Source: Acidobacteriota bacterium (lineage in GTDB: Bacteria; Acidobacteriota; Terriglobia; Bryobacterales; Bryobacteraceae). Taken from it: a DNA stretch of 43,054 nucleotides. Below the pieces are notes generated by a model. The model saw only the letters and a list, made by a program, of their open reading frames with translations. It searched no databases and was not told the origin of the DNA. Each line of letters begins with the position of its first letter. The first letter of the stretch is position 1. Positions 1 to 8,923 of this stretch are shown here, piece by piece. The position numbers and the translations under genes were made by a program. The DNA lies in the NCBI GenBank assembly GCA_025350695.1, contig JANXXI010000325.1:1-43054 (forward strand), in the 5' to 3' direction.

Positions 1-1782
1 CACCTCAAGGAATACGAACGGGCTTTGGTGCGTCGAACTCAGGATATGGAGGCAGCCAACCGGCTGGCGGACATGGAACGAGTGCGAGCAGAGGACGCGC
101 TGAGAATTGCCCAACAATCAAAGCTGCAAATTGAGGAACAGGCCGCGCAGCTTCTGATCCAGTCCGAAGAGCTTTCCACGTCAAGAGACTCAGCCCTTGA
201 AGCCTCAAGAATGAAGTCCGAGTTCCTTGCGAATGTCAGCCACGAAATCCGAACGCCAATGAATGGGATCATCGGCATGACGGGCTTGTTGCTTGATTCC
301 CCATTGAGCGTTGAGCAAAGAGAATTCGCTGAAACAGTACGAAGATCGGGAGACTGCCTGCTTGATATTATCAACGACATCTTGGATTTTTCGAAGATCG
401 AAGCCGGCAAGCTGGAGATTGAGTATGTTCCGTTCGACCTTCGCGCAACCATTCAGGATGTAGTCGAACTGCTGGCCGAACGAGCCGATGCCAAGGGGCT
501 GGAGATACTAACCAGTATCCCGGCGGAGGTACCGCAAATAGTTGATGGCGATCCCGGCCGGCTGCGGCAAATTTTGTTGAATTTGGTGGGCAATGCGGTG
601 AAGTTTACGGTTCAAGGCGAAGTTGCCGTGGCGGTTGTCTTTGAAGAGAATGCTGGAGAGGATTTTTCGCTTCGCTTTGAAGTTCGCGACACGGGAGTCG
701 GCCTGGCGCCAGAAACCAAAGCCAATCTGTTCCGGCCCTTTGTTCAATCGCAAGGAGGAGGGGCGCGCAAGCACGGCGGCACCGGGCTCGGATTGGCAAT
801 TTCCCGTCAGTTGGTCGAGTTAATGGGTGGGGATATTGGCGTGGAAAGTGAATTGGGCGCTGGCTCAACGTTTTGGTTTACACTCCAATTCAAAAGTTCG
901 ACCGCTAAACTGGAATATCCACAAGCGGCAACCCTGAATGGGATTCGCGTGCTTTTGGTGGACGATAACCACACCGTTCGACGAACCATTCTGACTCAAC
1001 TTGCCGGAGCGGGAGCGCTCGCGCAGGGTATATCAAGCGCAGAAGATGCACTCGAATTGATACAAACCGTTGAGAGCCGCGGACATGGCTTCGACATCAT
1101 ACTGGTGGACGAGCACATGTCACCGATTTCGGGATCCGACTTCTGCCGGCAAGTCCGAGACACCCCCGATTTGAAATCAGTGAAATTAGTACTCATGACG
1201 CCGTTCAGCCAGCGTAGCAGTGCGCCGTTTAGTGAGACTGGAATCGCCGCGACTTTGTCGAAACCGGTAAGGGAATGGCACCTCCTCGAAACGGTTTCCG
1301 CGTTGGCGGGCGGTTCAGACACGACGAACCCGAGCAGTGACCTGATTCGCCTTCACGAATCCATGGCGCCCCAACCTTCTGCCGATGCCCCCATTCGCGT
1401 TCTGGTCGTCGAAGACAATTTGGTGAGTCAGAAGGTAGCGACCAGACTATTAGAAAAGATGGGCATTAGTGTTGAAATCGCCGTGGACGGCAACGAAGCG
1501 ATCGCGAAAAACACGGAACATAAGTATGCCATGATTCTTATGGATTGCCAGATGCCGAATATGGACGGGTTTGAGGCAACCAAGATTATCCGGGATCGAG
1601 AACAGCCTGGGGAGCACATCCCCATCATCGCAATGACGGCATCAGCAATGAAGGGCGACAAAGAGCGGTGCCTCGCAGCGGGTATGGACGACTACTTAAG
1701 CAAACCGGTTAAATGGGAAAGTATCCGGGAAATGATGAATCTTTGGACTAGACTCATCCGAGAAGCCAACGGGACTAATTGA
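1..1782 (+). CDS. Hybrid sensor histidine kinase with two receiver domains (5' end missing)
   Basis: The reading frame is open to the first base of the window, so the N-terminus, probably a sensor region, is missing. Numbering from the first codon here, residues 1-65 form a charged coiled coil. A HisKA dimerisation domain follows with SHEIRTP and phospho-acceptor His81, then a HATPase_c domain with [11 protein letters not shown] (N box), DTGVGL (G1) and [10 protein letters not shown] (G2). Receiver 1 begins at LLVDDN, and its acceptor should be Asp370 in LVDEHM; it lacks the usual D-x-x-M-P run and may be a divergent receiver. Receiver 2 begins at LVVEDN and has a canonical acceptor, Asp515 in [10 protein letters not shown], plus MTASAM and SKPV. 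There is no HPt domain, so a separate phosphotransfer protein or direct output is expected. The architecture is of the BarA/TodS kind. Kinase assignment is secure; the signal is unknown. Confidence 0.96.
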   Translation, partial: HLKEYERALVRRTQDMEAANRLADMERVRAEDALRIAQQSKLQIEEQAAQLLIQSEELSTSRDSALEASRMKSEFLANVSHEIRTPMNGIIGMTGLLLDSPLSVEQREFAETVRRSGDCLLDIINDILDFSKIEAGKLEIEYVPFDLRATIQDVVELLAERADAKGLEILTSIPAEVPQIVDGDPGRLRQILLNLVGNAVKFTVQGEVAVAVVFEENAGEDFSLRFEVRDTGVGLAPETKANLFRPFVQSQGGGARKHGGTGLGLAISRQLVELMGGDIGVESELGAGSTFWFTLQFKSSTAKLEYPQAATLNGIRVLLVDDNHTVRRTILTQLAGAGALAQGISSAEDALELIQTVESRGHGFDIILVDEHMSPISGSDFCRQVRDTPDLKSVKLVLMTPFSQRSSAPFSETGIAATLSKPVREWHLLETVSALAGGSDTTNPSSDLIRLHESMAPQPSADAPIRVLVVEDNLVSQKVATRLLEKMGISVEIAVDGNEAIAKNTEHKYAMILMDCQMPNMDGFEATKIIRDREQPGEHIPIIAMTASAMKGDKERCLAAGMDDYLSKPVKWESIREMMNLWTRLIREANGTN

Positions 1783-1952
1783 AGAGGAATCTGATCTAGC
1801 TTCTTCAGACTGACGATGGAAGCGAGATCCGCAGCCGGTACAACCTCAAGACGCCACCTCCCCCGAGTTTAGCGCTCATGATCATACCGGCCAACGGAAA
1901 TCTGTATTCAGTTGTAACAGGTCCCTCCCAAGATTGCTAGGGGAAAGTTCGT

Positions 1953-1981
1953 TTCTGGCCCACCTTTTTCTGTTGTATAAT
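1953..1981 (+). promoter_or_regulatory. Possible sigma-70-type promoter before nagA
   Basis: A perfect TATAAT lies at 1976-1981, 44 bases before the nagA start. The best -35 match at 17 bases spacing is TTCTGG (1953-1958), which is poor, so recognition would depend mainly on the -10 box. It is the only good -10 box seen in the gap between the kinase and nagA. Confidence 0.35.
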
Positions 1982-2025
1982 CAATAGCTTAGAAGCCCTC
2001 GATCGGGCAAAACTGTGGATAAAAC

Positions 2026-3189
2026 ATGGAAGAGCTAAAATGTAGTGGGATCGATGCCCTCACAGGGAATGAAATAACACTCAAGGGCGACACTAAGATT
2101 ACCCAAATGGGGCCCCCCCCTATGCGGGGTGGACATATTGCTTCATATGTCGCTCCTGGGTTTGTCGATATTCAGGTAAATGGCTTTGCGGGAGTCGATT
2201 ACAATTCCGGTACCACGCCGCACGACGAAATCGCCCGCTCCATTCAGGCACTTTTCTCGACAGGGGTATCAAGATTCTTCCCTACCGTGATCACAGGGGG
2301 ACCAGACGCCATGCTTGCCGCTCTTCGGAACCTCGCCAAGGCGAAGGAGAGGTTACCGGAGGGATTCGCCATCGAGGGATTCCACGTTGAAGGTCCACAT
2401 ATATGCGTCGAAGATGGACCGCGAGGAGCCCACCCTCGTCAATGGGTTCGAAAACCTGACGTCGAGGAGTATAAACGATGGCAAGAGGCAACTGGCGGAA
2501 GGGTCAAACTAGTCACTCTGGCGCCCGAGTGGCCCGAGGCTCCAGGCTACATAGAAGCACTTGTCATGGACGGCGTAACTGTGGCGATCGGTCATACGGG
2601 GGCAAACCGGGAACAGATTCAAGCGGCTGTTTCGGCGGGGGCCAGCTTGTCCACCCATCTAGGGAATGGGGCTCATGCTAATCTACCTCGTCATCCGAAT
2701 TATATTTGGGAGCAGTTGGCGGAGGACCGTTTGTGGGCGGACTTCATAGTAGACGGAATTCACTTGCCTGAGAGTTTCATTAAGACTGCCCTGCGCGCCA
2801 AGGGCATTGACCGTTCGATTCTTGTAACGGACGCCAGCTCGCCGGCGGGGGCCAAACCTGGACGTTACATGTTGGGCGAGCAGGAAGTGGACCTTACGGC
2901 AGATCAGCGCGTGGTGTTGGCTGGCCAAACACGACTGGCAGGGTCCGCCTTGCGGATGGATGTGGGGGTTTCCAACCTGATGCGGATCTGCGAATTGCCC
3001 TTAAGCGATGCAATCCGCATGTCGACAATCAATCCCGCAATCGTGGGTAAAGTATCTGATCGAACGAAGGGACTCGTCCTCGGCGAACGCGCCGATGTCA
3101 TCGAATTTGAGGTAGTTGATGCTACTAAGGAAATTCGAATTCTTAAGAATTATACAGACGGAAACCTCGTGTATCAATCTCATACTTAA
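2026..3189 (+). CDS. nagA: N-acetylglucosamine-6-phosphate deacetylase
   Basis: Cytoplasmic amidohydrolase that removes acetyl from GlcNAc-6-phosphate to give GlcN-6-phosphate, in amino-sugar and cell-wall recycling. The 387-residue length fits the family. The fold signature APGFVDIQVNGFAG (43-56) is followed by HVEGPH with metal-ligand Glu122, then IGHTGA (His190), STHLGNG (His211), DGIHLP (His246) and the catalytic LVTDA (Asp269), so the metal site and catalytic Asp are all present. The usual THLFNAM block reads THLGNG here. The ATG start has only a weak ribosome binding site. No nagB, PTS or GlcNAc transporter gene is adjacent, which is unlike classical nag operons. It may act on peptidoglycan-derived sugar in this genome. 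Confidence 0.94.
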   Translation: MEELKCSGIDALTGNEITLKGDTKITQMGPPPMRGGHIASYVAPGFVDIQVNGFAGVDYNSGTTPHDEIARSIQALFSTGVSRFFPTVITGGPDAMLAALRNLAKAKERLPEGFAIEGFHVEGPHICVEDGPRGAHPRQWVRKPDVEEYKRWQEATGGRVKLVTLAPEWPEAPGYIEALVMDGVTVAIGHTGANREQIQAAVSAGASLSTHLGNGAHANLPRHPNYIWEQLAEDRLWADFIVDGIHLPESFIKTALRAKGIDRSILVTDASSPAGAKPGRYMLGEQEVDLTADQRVVLAGQTRLAGSALRMDVGVSNLMRICELPLSDAIRMSTINPAIVGKVSDRTKGLVLGERADVIEFEVVDATKEIRILKNYTDGNLVYQSHT

Positions 3190-3305
3190 ACACTTGATTG
3201 GTTGTTCTAGTAGCAATAGTACTTTGGTTGATGTAAACTTACGTAAAAGATTGTTGTGAGTCAAAAGCAACATTCATACATCAACTATTCGACTGGAGGC
3301 ATCTT

Positions 3306-6300
3306 TTGCACATGTTAAGACCAATATTCCCCGTGGTTCTGCTGGCGGCTCTCACTTTTCCCGCTTTCTCGCAGGGCTTAAACACGTCCGCGACCAAGGA
3401 TGACTGGGAAGAAATCAATTTTGCATTTGATTCCGCAACCCTCGTCGACGGGTATCCCAGTCTGTTGCGACTATCGGAGTTGCTGGCCAAGAACCCCACC
3501 TTCAAGGTAAAACTGGTGGGCCATACCGATTGGCACGGATCAAGGCAATATAACGAAAAGTTAGGCTCCTCTCGCTCCCAAACGGTGAAGTCCTTCCTGG
3601 AAAAATATGGCGCTCGCGGCGCTCAGATCGAAATTGTATCACTGGGCAAAGAAAAACCTAAGGCGCCAGGCAAGGATATTAACTCCGACTTGATGAATCG
3701 CCGTGTTGAGATGACGGTGCTTGACGGAAGCGGCAAGCCGATCTCCTCCGGTGGTATTGGCGATGCGATTCGTGGGCTTGAATCCACAAAGACAATGGGC
3801 GAGCAGTGTTGCAGCGAGGTTCTGAAGCGCTTGGACAAACTGGACGACATTCTGGCGATGTTGCGGAACTTGAAGACTGAAAACGAACAGATGAAGCAAC
3901 AGCTGGCTTCCACGGCGGACGGAGTGAAGAGAGCCAATGGAGAGATCGACGACTTAAAGAGCAAGTTGACGGCGCACATGGGCTCTCCCACAACACCACC
4001 TGGATCCGGGGCCGCTTCGATGGGGCCGGCCCAAGGGGCAACTGGTCCGACAGGGTCGGGCCCGATGGGTCCAGTTGGCGGCAGCGGAGATGGCAACACA
4101 ACTGGCAAGAGCAAGAGTTCTTCCAGCGATTCTTCTGACAGCTTCGTGAAGAAATTTGCGTTGCTTGGATTAAATGCCGGTCCGACTTCGGACGGCAAAT
4201 TGACTTTCACCGGAAAGGGCCGATTCTTCAGCAAACTGAACGACAGCACGGCACTGCAATCGGAAGGCGAATACATGTACTTCCGGGATCGGAAAGAAGG
4301 CCAATTCGATCTGGGTTTAGTCAACCGTTACAAGAATGTTCAATTAGGATTGTTCTCGAGCTTCAAGCACGTGACTTTCAGCCAATTTCAAGACGGCGGA
4401 ACGTTGGGACAAGCGGCTTTCACCGCCGACTATGTTTTCAAAAAGGGTCGGCTGGGTGTATTCGGAACCAAGGCATTCATGGACAATGCCGTGGTTAACC
4501 GGGCGCTGTTGACGAGGAATGTCTTCGAGGAAACGTACATGAAGGTGGTTGACCAAATTGGCGCTTCCACGAGCTTTGCGCTTTACAAGGACTTGTACGC
4601 TGAAGCGAACCTCGCCTATTTGAAGAGCCGTTTAAGCAATGACAAACCAGGTGGAACTATCCGGCTGGTTAAGCCGCTGAACACACACATCGCTTTAAGC
4701 GTTGAAGGCGGATTCAATGAGACGCAAATCGGCAAAGATGCGAACGGTCGCGTGGCCTTCGGCGTCTTGTTTGGCAATTATCTTCGCCCTCACACATACG
4801 GCGATCAGACCGGCCCAGTACCGGTCGACATTCCGCGGATCCGCTACGAAATGCTGACCCGAAAGGTCCGAACCGGAAACGATCCGCCAGTGGCCGATGC
4901 TGGTCCCGACCAGTTGGGCATAACAGCGGGCTCGGTGACCTTGGATGGAACCGGTTCCTATTCGCCGGAAGGAAATGCGCTCACCTATCAGTGGACGCAA
5001 ATTGCCGGTCCGGCCGTAACGATCAACAACTCTTCTTCTTCCAAAGCCAGCTTCACCTCGACGGATTCGCAAACCTATTCGTTCCGGTTGACGGTGAAGG
5101 ACGCCTACGGCCAAGGAACGGCGAAGACGACAGTAACGACACGCGCTCCAAATTTGGTGCGAATCATCCGCTTCACGGCGAACCCAGCTTCTATCAAGTC
5201 CGGAGCAACCTCGACGATAGTGTGGCAGGTTGAAAATGCCGACACGGTTGAAATTAGCGGCATAGGCGCGGTGGATAAGACCCAGGGCACGTCGCAAGTG
5301 AGCCCGAAGGAAACCACCACTTACAAAATCACGGCGAAAAACAAGAACAGTGAAGCAAATGAAACCATAACTGTCACGGTTGATAAGCCGGTGGTTCGTA
5401 TTCTAACCTTCTCGGCCTCACCGGCCAATATCAATCCAGGTGGATCATCGACGCTGTCCTGGCTGACCGAAAATGCCGACACGGTTGAGATCGATGGGAT
5501 TGGCAAGGTCAATGTGAATGGCACGAGTATGGTTTCGCCGAGGGAAACAACTACCTACAAGCTGACGGCTCGGAATCAGTTCGGCGATGTCAGCGCCACG
5601 GCTACGGTACAGGTCGGCCCGGCTGGCCCTGGTCCGGGAACGCAAGGACCGAGGATCATACGCTTTGACGCGAATCCGCAGGACATCACCGCTGATCAGA
5701 GTTCTACTTTGACTTGGGTGGTGGAGAATGCTGATACTGTCACTATCACAGGACTTGGAGGCGTTCCATTGACCGGTTCGCGCCAAGTGAATCCTCAACA
5801 GAACACGATCTATACAATTACAGCGACGAACCCCAGTGGACAAGTTTCCTCGACAGTGGGGATTAACGTTCGCCCGGCTGCGCCGAAGCCTCCCGTATTT
5901 GCATCCTGTTCGATCTCCCCGTCGGTGATCAATGCGGGAGACACGGCAATGATCACCTTCACGACTACAAACGCGAACGTGGTAACTTTCAATGGACTGG
6001 GAGTTTCCAGCCCTATTCCGGTGAAGCCAACGGTAGACACCACCTACACGCTAACCGCTTTTGGAGTCAACCAATTGACCACCACTTGCCAAGTGCAAGT
6101 GAAGGTCACCGGAACCCCGACAAGGGTACCCACGGCCAACCCCGGCCCGAACTTCGAGACGTTGTATCGGGAAATCGTTCTGGACGCCGGCCAATCCACT
6201 GATCCTGACGGACTCGCGCTAACTTACAGGTGGAGGATTGTGGATAAGACGGCGGCGATCCTGAATCCCAACTCGCAACGGACAACGGTCCAATTAGGGG

Positions 6301-6404
6301 AACAGTTTGGGCCTTATGCCTTCGAGTTAACAGTCACGAATTCAAAAGGCGTCTCCGCTACAAGCCGCATCGTAGTAAGCTTCATTTCGACCCGCGTATT
6401 CTAA
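3306..6404 (+). CDS. Exported OmpA-domain protein with PKD domains and Ig-like repeats
   Basis: A 1,032-residue envelope protein. Residues 1-24 are a signal peptide (hydrophobic core, then AFSQG). An OmpA-C peptidoglycan-binding domain follows at about 35-145 (NFAFDSATL, GHTD, NRRVE), then a coiled-coil stretch at 160-225, a Gly/Pro/Ser-rich linker with short collagen-like GPx runs at 230-280, a roughly 220-residue region of alternating beta strands, a PKD domain from about 526 (VADAGPDQ), and Ig-like repeats beginning near 619, 698, 783 and 865. A final PKD-like domain starts near 942. OmpA-C is usually C-terminal, so its N-terminal place is unusual. The start may be TTG 3306, six bases after GGAGG, or ATG 3312, twelve bases after it; TTG has the better spacing. 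The likely role is linking peptidoglycan to an extracellular or outer-membrane adhesive structure (inference). Confidence 0.85.
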   Translation: MHMLRPIFPVVLLAALTFPAFSQGLNTSATKDDWEEINFAFDSATLVDGYPSLLRLSELLAKNPTFKVKLVGHTDWHGSRQYNEKLGSSRSQTVKSFLEKYGARGAQIEIVSLGKEKPKAPGKDINSDLMNRRVEMTVLDGSGKPISSGGIGDAIRGLESTKTMGEQCCSEVLKRLDKLDDILAMLRNLKTENEQMKQQLASTADGVKRANGEIDDLKSKLTAHMGSPTTPPGSGAASMGPAQGATGPTGSGPMGPVGGSGDGNTTGKSKSSSSDSSDSFVKKFALLGLNAGPTSDGKLTFTGKGRFFSKLNDSTALQSEGEYMYFRDRKEGQFDLGLVNRYKNVQLGLFSSFKHVTFSQFQDGGTLGQAAFTADYVFKKGRLGVFGTKAFMDNAVVNRALLTRNVFEETYMKVVDQIGASTSFALYKDLYAEANLAYLKSRLSNDKPGGTIRLVKPLNTHIALSVEGGFNETQIGKDANGRVAFGVLFGNYLRPHTYGDQTGPVPVDIPRIRYEMLTRKVRTGNDPPVADAGPDQLGITAGSVTLDGTGSYSPEGNALTYQWTQIAGPAVTINNSSSSKASFTSTDSQTYSFRLTVKDAYGQGTAKTTVTTRAPNLVRIIRFTANPASIKSGATSTIVWQVENADTVEISGIGAVDKTQGTSQVSPKETTTYKITAKNKNSEANETITVTVDKPVVRILTFSASPANINPGGSSTLSWLTENADTVEIDGIGKVNVNGTSMVSPRETTTYKLTARNQFGDVSATATVQVGPAGPGPGTQGPRIIRFDANPQDITADQSSTLTWVVENADTVTITGLGGVPLTGSRQVNPQQNTIYTITATNPSGQVSSTVGINVRPAAPKPPVFASCSISPSVINAGDTAMITFTTTNANVVTFNGLGVSSPIPVKPTVDTTYTLTAFGVNQLTTTCQVQVKVTGTPTRVPTANPGPNFETLYREIVLDAGQSTDPDGLALTYRWRIVDKTAAILNPNSQRTTVQLGEQFGPYAFELTVTNSKGVSATSRIVVSFISTRVF
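5160..5898 (+). repeat. Tandem Ig-like domain repeats inside the OmpA-domain gene
   Basis: Three in-frame units start with the codons at 5160, 5397 and 5652 (periods 237 and 255 bases, 79 and 85 codons). Each opens with R-I-[IL]-x-F and carries ENADTV and a T-T-[TI]-Y-K/T-[IL]-T pattern. A fourth, more divergent unit follows. The 20-base string GAAAATGCCGACACGGTTGA occurs identically at 5232-5251 and 5469-5488, which suggests recent duplication or gene conversion between units 1 and 2. Confidence 0.85.
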
Positions 6405-6428
6405 TCGGGAAAGGACTGGATTGATTGA

Positions 6429-6466
6429 GGGCAGGGAGTTAAGTCCCTGCCCCCTTATTTTGTTAT
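6429..6466 (+). terminator. Intrinsic terminator after the OmpA/Ig gene
   Basis: A perfect 9-bp stem, GGGCAGGGA (6429-6437) with TCCCTGCCC (6444-6452), has a 6-base loop and is followed by a T-rich run (TTATTTTGTTATTT). It sits 25 bases after the stop codon at 6404. Confidence 0.88.
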
Positions 6467-6509
6467 TTGACTTTATCGGCACTTTTTTATCGATGAATAG
6501 TTGTAATAG

Positions 6510-6539
6510 TTGCACATGTAACCCACCAAGGTGTATAGT
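6510..6539 (+). promoter_or_regulatory. Sigma-70-type promoter of the small transcription unit
   Basis: TTGCAC (6510-6515) and TATAGT (6534-6539) are separated by 18 bases, one mismatch to consensus in each box. Transcription would begin near 6546. It lies after one terminator and before another, so it should drive only the short unit that contains the 16-codon ORF. Confidence 0.6.
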
Positions 6540-6557
6540 GTCCTACATGGTTAATCT

Positions 6558-6580
6558 GAGAAAACCTCCTGGGGTTTCTC
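6558..6580 (+). promoter_or_regulatory. 5' leader hairpin of the small transcript
   Basis: GAGAAAACC (6558-6566) pairs with GGTTTCTC (6573-6580) with one bulged A and a 6-base loop. It would form about 12 bases from the predicted transcript start and 26 bases before the ribosome binding site. It could stabilise the 5' end or control translation; which one is not visible from sequence. Confidence 0.45.
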
Positions 6581-6620
6581 TTTAGAGCCAACTAATTGAA
6601 AACTGTAAAGGAGATCAACA

Positions 6621-6671
6621 ATGAAAGTGCGTTCAAATGTGAAAGCTGGCACTGGTCTTTGGGGTGATTAA
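6621..6671 (+). CDS. 16-residue peptide, MKVRSNVKAGTGLWGD
   Basis: ATG at 6621 follows an excellent ribosome binding site, AAAGGAG (6607-6613), with 7 bases between. The frame closes at TAA (6669-6671). The peptide is basic at its N-terminal half (K2, R4, K8) and ends GLWGD. No signal peptide or membrane segment is possible. A complete unit surrounds it: promoter 6510-6539, hairpin 6558-6580, another hairpin GACTAA/TTAGTC (6682-6687 with 6695-6700), and a strong terminator at 6710-6746. From memory only, and unchecked, short bacterial peptides with a similar KVxxNVKAG start exist as uncharacterised small proteins. It could be a genuine micropeptide, a modified-peptide precursor whose maturase lies elsewhere, or a sRNA with an incidental ORF. 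No maturation enzyme is adjacent. Confidence 0.55.
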   Translation: MKVRSNVKAGTGLWGD

Positions 6672-6709
6672 TCATCGCAGCGACTAAACTGGTCTTAGTC
6701 TGAAGTACG

Positions 6710-6746
6710 ACGCCGGGTGGGATAATATCCTCCCGGCGTTTTTATT
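6710..6746 (+). terminator. Intrinsic terminator of the small transcription unit
   Basis: ACGCCGGG (6710-6717) pairs with CCCGGCGT (6732-6739); the stem continues inside with GGAT/ATCC around an AAT loop, and TTTTTATT follows. It is 38 bases after the 16-codon ORF. Together with the predicted start near 6546 it defines an RNA of about 200 nt. Confidence 0.85.
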
Positions 6747-6859
6747 GACACAATCACTTTGTTACTTGATCACTGGTAGATTTTGTGGAAGTGCCAAGGT
6801 ACAGCATACTCCTAGGAATATCTAAAGTTCCTAATACTATCTGACGATTCCAGCCTTAG

Positions 6860-8923
6860 ATGAGGCAAAACGCCAACTCCGCTGTTGTCAACAAGATGAG
6901 TGAGATGTCACATGCAGCAACATGTTATGTTTTTGCTGTGATAGCTCTAGCTTTTCTTGTAATCGGGTTGGATCCATTCACCTGGCATTCGGGCGTCTTA
7001 AGTTTCCTCGGTTTGCTAGCCCTCTGTTCGGCTACGAGCGTCTTGAAAGTGGGACTTCCTGGGATGAGCATCCACCTGTCCGCTAGTTTCCTGGTGCTGA
7101 TTTGGGCTATCGTTCGTCTCGGGTCTGGCGAGGTGTACGTTCTTGGGTGGGCCTCCATTTTGGTGCAATCCCACTGGAAATGTAAACGAAAACCAGCGCT
7201 TGTGCAGCTAGTCTTCAACTTGGCCGTAGTTAGTCTCTCAATTTCCAGTGCCCGGTTAGTCCTTCAAGGCGAGTTGACAAAGCAGTTCGTCCCGCAAGAA
7301 TTATACCGATTAGTTTTGGCCAGTGCCGCCTACTTCGCTGTGAATTCGTTTACCCTGTGCGGCGTGATTGCCTTGACGAAAAACCTTTCTGTTTGGAGCG
7401 TTTGGCGTGAGTCTTATCTGTGGTCATTCCCGCATTATTTGCTAAGCGCCTCCGTTGTTGGGGCTGTAGAGATGATTCGCAAGTATATAGGATTCGAGGT
7501 TGCGTTCCTGATCCTACCGGTTGCCTATTTTCTATATCACACTTACCAAATGCACCTTGCGGCGCTCAACCGGGTAGTCGAAAGAGCGGAGCAGGAAAAG
7601 CGGCATGCCGCAGAAGCCAACGAACTCCATTTGAGGACAATTCGAGCCCTGGCGCTGGCCATTGAGGCAAAGGATCAGACGACGGGCGATCACCTTCACC
7701 GCGTCCAGACCTATGCGCTTGCGCTGGGTAAAGAGTTGAATCTGTCAGTTGAGGAACTGGAAGGGCTGGGGGCCGCTGCCATCCTTCACGATGTCGGTAA
7801 GCTTGCCGTGCCCGAGTACATCATTTCCAAACCCGGGAAATTAACGCCTGAAGAGTTTGCCAAAATGAAGACCCACACAGTGGTTGGATCTGAAATTGTG
7901 GAAAGCGTGCACTTCCCGTTTTCCGTGGCTCCTTTGGTTCGGGCGCATCACGAGAAATGGAACGGGACCGGCTATCCTGACGGACTCAAGGGTGAAGAGA
8001 TACCGATCGGAGCAAGAATACTTTCCGCGGTGGATTGCTTAGACGCGCTGGCAAGCGACCGCCAATACCGGAAAGCAATGCCGCTTGAAAAGGCCATGTC
8101 GATTGTCATCGACGAGTCCGGAAAGAGTTTTGACCCACAAGTGGTTGACGCGCTCAAGTTGCGCTACAAGGAACTGGAGGCGCAAGCGAGAACCACTCTC
8201 AGAACGGGTGATGTAAAACTGTCCATCGACATGGTGGTGCACTGCGGATTCGGACCCGATGCCGGTTATGCAGTGGGTTCAATGATTGAAGGACGGAAGA
8301 TCGGGCTATTGGCCGATGGTGTCGCCAAGGAAGTGACCCTTCTCGATTGCATTTATTCCAGTATTGGCAAATTTGAATCAGTGGAAGACGATGTGTTGGC
8401 AATTGAGAAGCAACTGAGGAGTTTGATTCCCTATGATGGCCTAGCCCTGTATCGGAAGAAGAACGAGACTGTTGAATGCTCGATGGCGTCAGGAGAGGGG
8501 TCGTCCTCACTCCTTGGAATTACGATCCCGCTGGGAGTTGGAGCTTCAGGTTGGGTTGCGGCCAACCGCACCCCTCTATTGAATGGCGTGGCCGCAACGG
8601 AGTTTGGTGTAACCGGAAATATTCCAGTCGACTTTAAGCTTTCTTCGTCGTTGGCAATTCCGCTGGAGTCTGAGTACGGAACCATTGGTGTTTTGACTCT
8701 CTACAGTTTGACGCGCGAATCGTTTGAATCCTGCCACCTTCGAATGCTTTTGGCCATCAGCTCAAAACTGGCTCACCAGCTGCACCTTGAAATGAATGGG
8801 GTCAAACGCGAACGCATCCCCGCGGTATCGAGAGAAGAACAGTCTCTTTCCCTTCAGTTGGAACGCCTCTCCGACGCAGTTGGCGGCAACCTCAATACAC
8901 CTTCAAGGGTTGTTCAACCTTAG
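6860..8923 (+). CDS. Membrane HD-GYP domain protein with C-terminal GAF domain
   Basis: Predicted cyclic-di-GMP phosphodiesterase. Residues about 18-225 hold roughly seven or eight hydrophobic segments (for example CYVFAVIALAFLVIGL), ending in a short coiled coil near 235-260. The HD-GYP domain spans about 265-430, with HLHRVQ, the metal-binding LHDVGK (His310-Asp311), HHEKWNGTGYPDGL (GYP at 371-373) and the following DALASDRQYR. A GAF domain occupies about 530-665, in the unusual position after the catalytic domain. All key HD-GYP residues appear intact, so activity is plausible. The ATG at 6860 directly follows an in-frame TAG and has no clear ribosome binding site; ATG codons at 6896 and 6908 are alternative starts. 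The stop overlaps the convergent gene by 21 bases. Confidence 0.9.
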   Translation: MRQNANSAVVNKMSEMSHAATCYVFAVIALAFLVIGLDPFTWHSGVLSFLGLLALCSATSVLKVGLPGMSIHLSASFLVLIWAIVRLGSGEVYVLGWASILVQSHWKCKRKPALVQLVFNLAVVSLSISSARLVLQGELTKQFVPQELYRLVLASAAYFAVNSFTLCGVIALTKNLSVWSVWRESYLWSFPHYLLSASVVGAVEMIRKYIGFEVAFLILPVAYFLYHTYQMHLAALNRVVERAEQEKRHAAEANELHLRTIRALALAIEAKDQTTGDHLHRVQTYALALGKELNLSVEELEGLGAAAILHDVGKLAVPEYIISKPGKLTPEEFAKMKTHTVVGSEIVESVHFPFSVAPLVRAHHEKWNGTGYPDGLKGEEIPIGARILSAVDCLDALASDRQYRKAMPLEKAMSIVIDESGKSFDPQVVDALKLRYKELEAQARTTLRTGDVKLSIDMVVHCGFGPDAGYAVGSMIEGRKIGLLADGVAKEVTLLDCIYSSIGKFESVEDDVLAIEKQLRSLIPYDGLALYRKKNETVECSMASGEGSSSLLGITIPLGVGASGWVAANRTPLLNGVAATEFGVTGNIPVDFKLSSSLAIPLESEYGTIGVLTLYSLTRESFESCHLRMLLAISSKLAHQLHLEMNGVKRERIPAVSREEQSLSLQLERLSDAVGGNLNTPSRVVQP

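Noticed and set aside
6745-6750. TTGACA as a -35 box for the HD-GYP gene
   Set aside because: No acceptable -10 box lies 16-18 bases downstream, and it overlaps the terminator U run.
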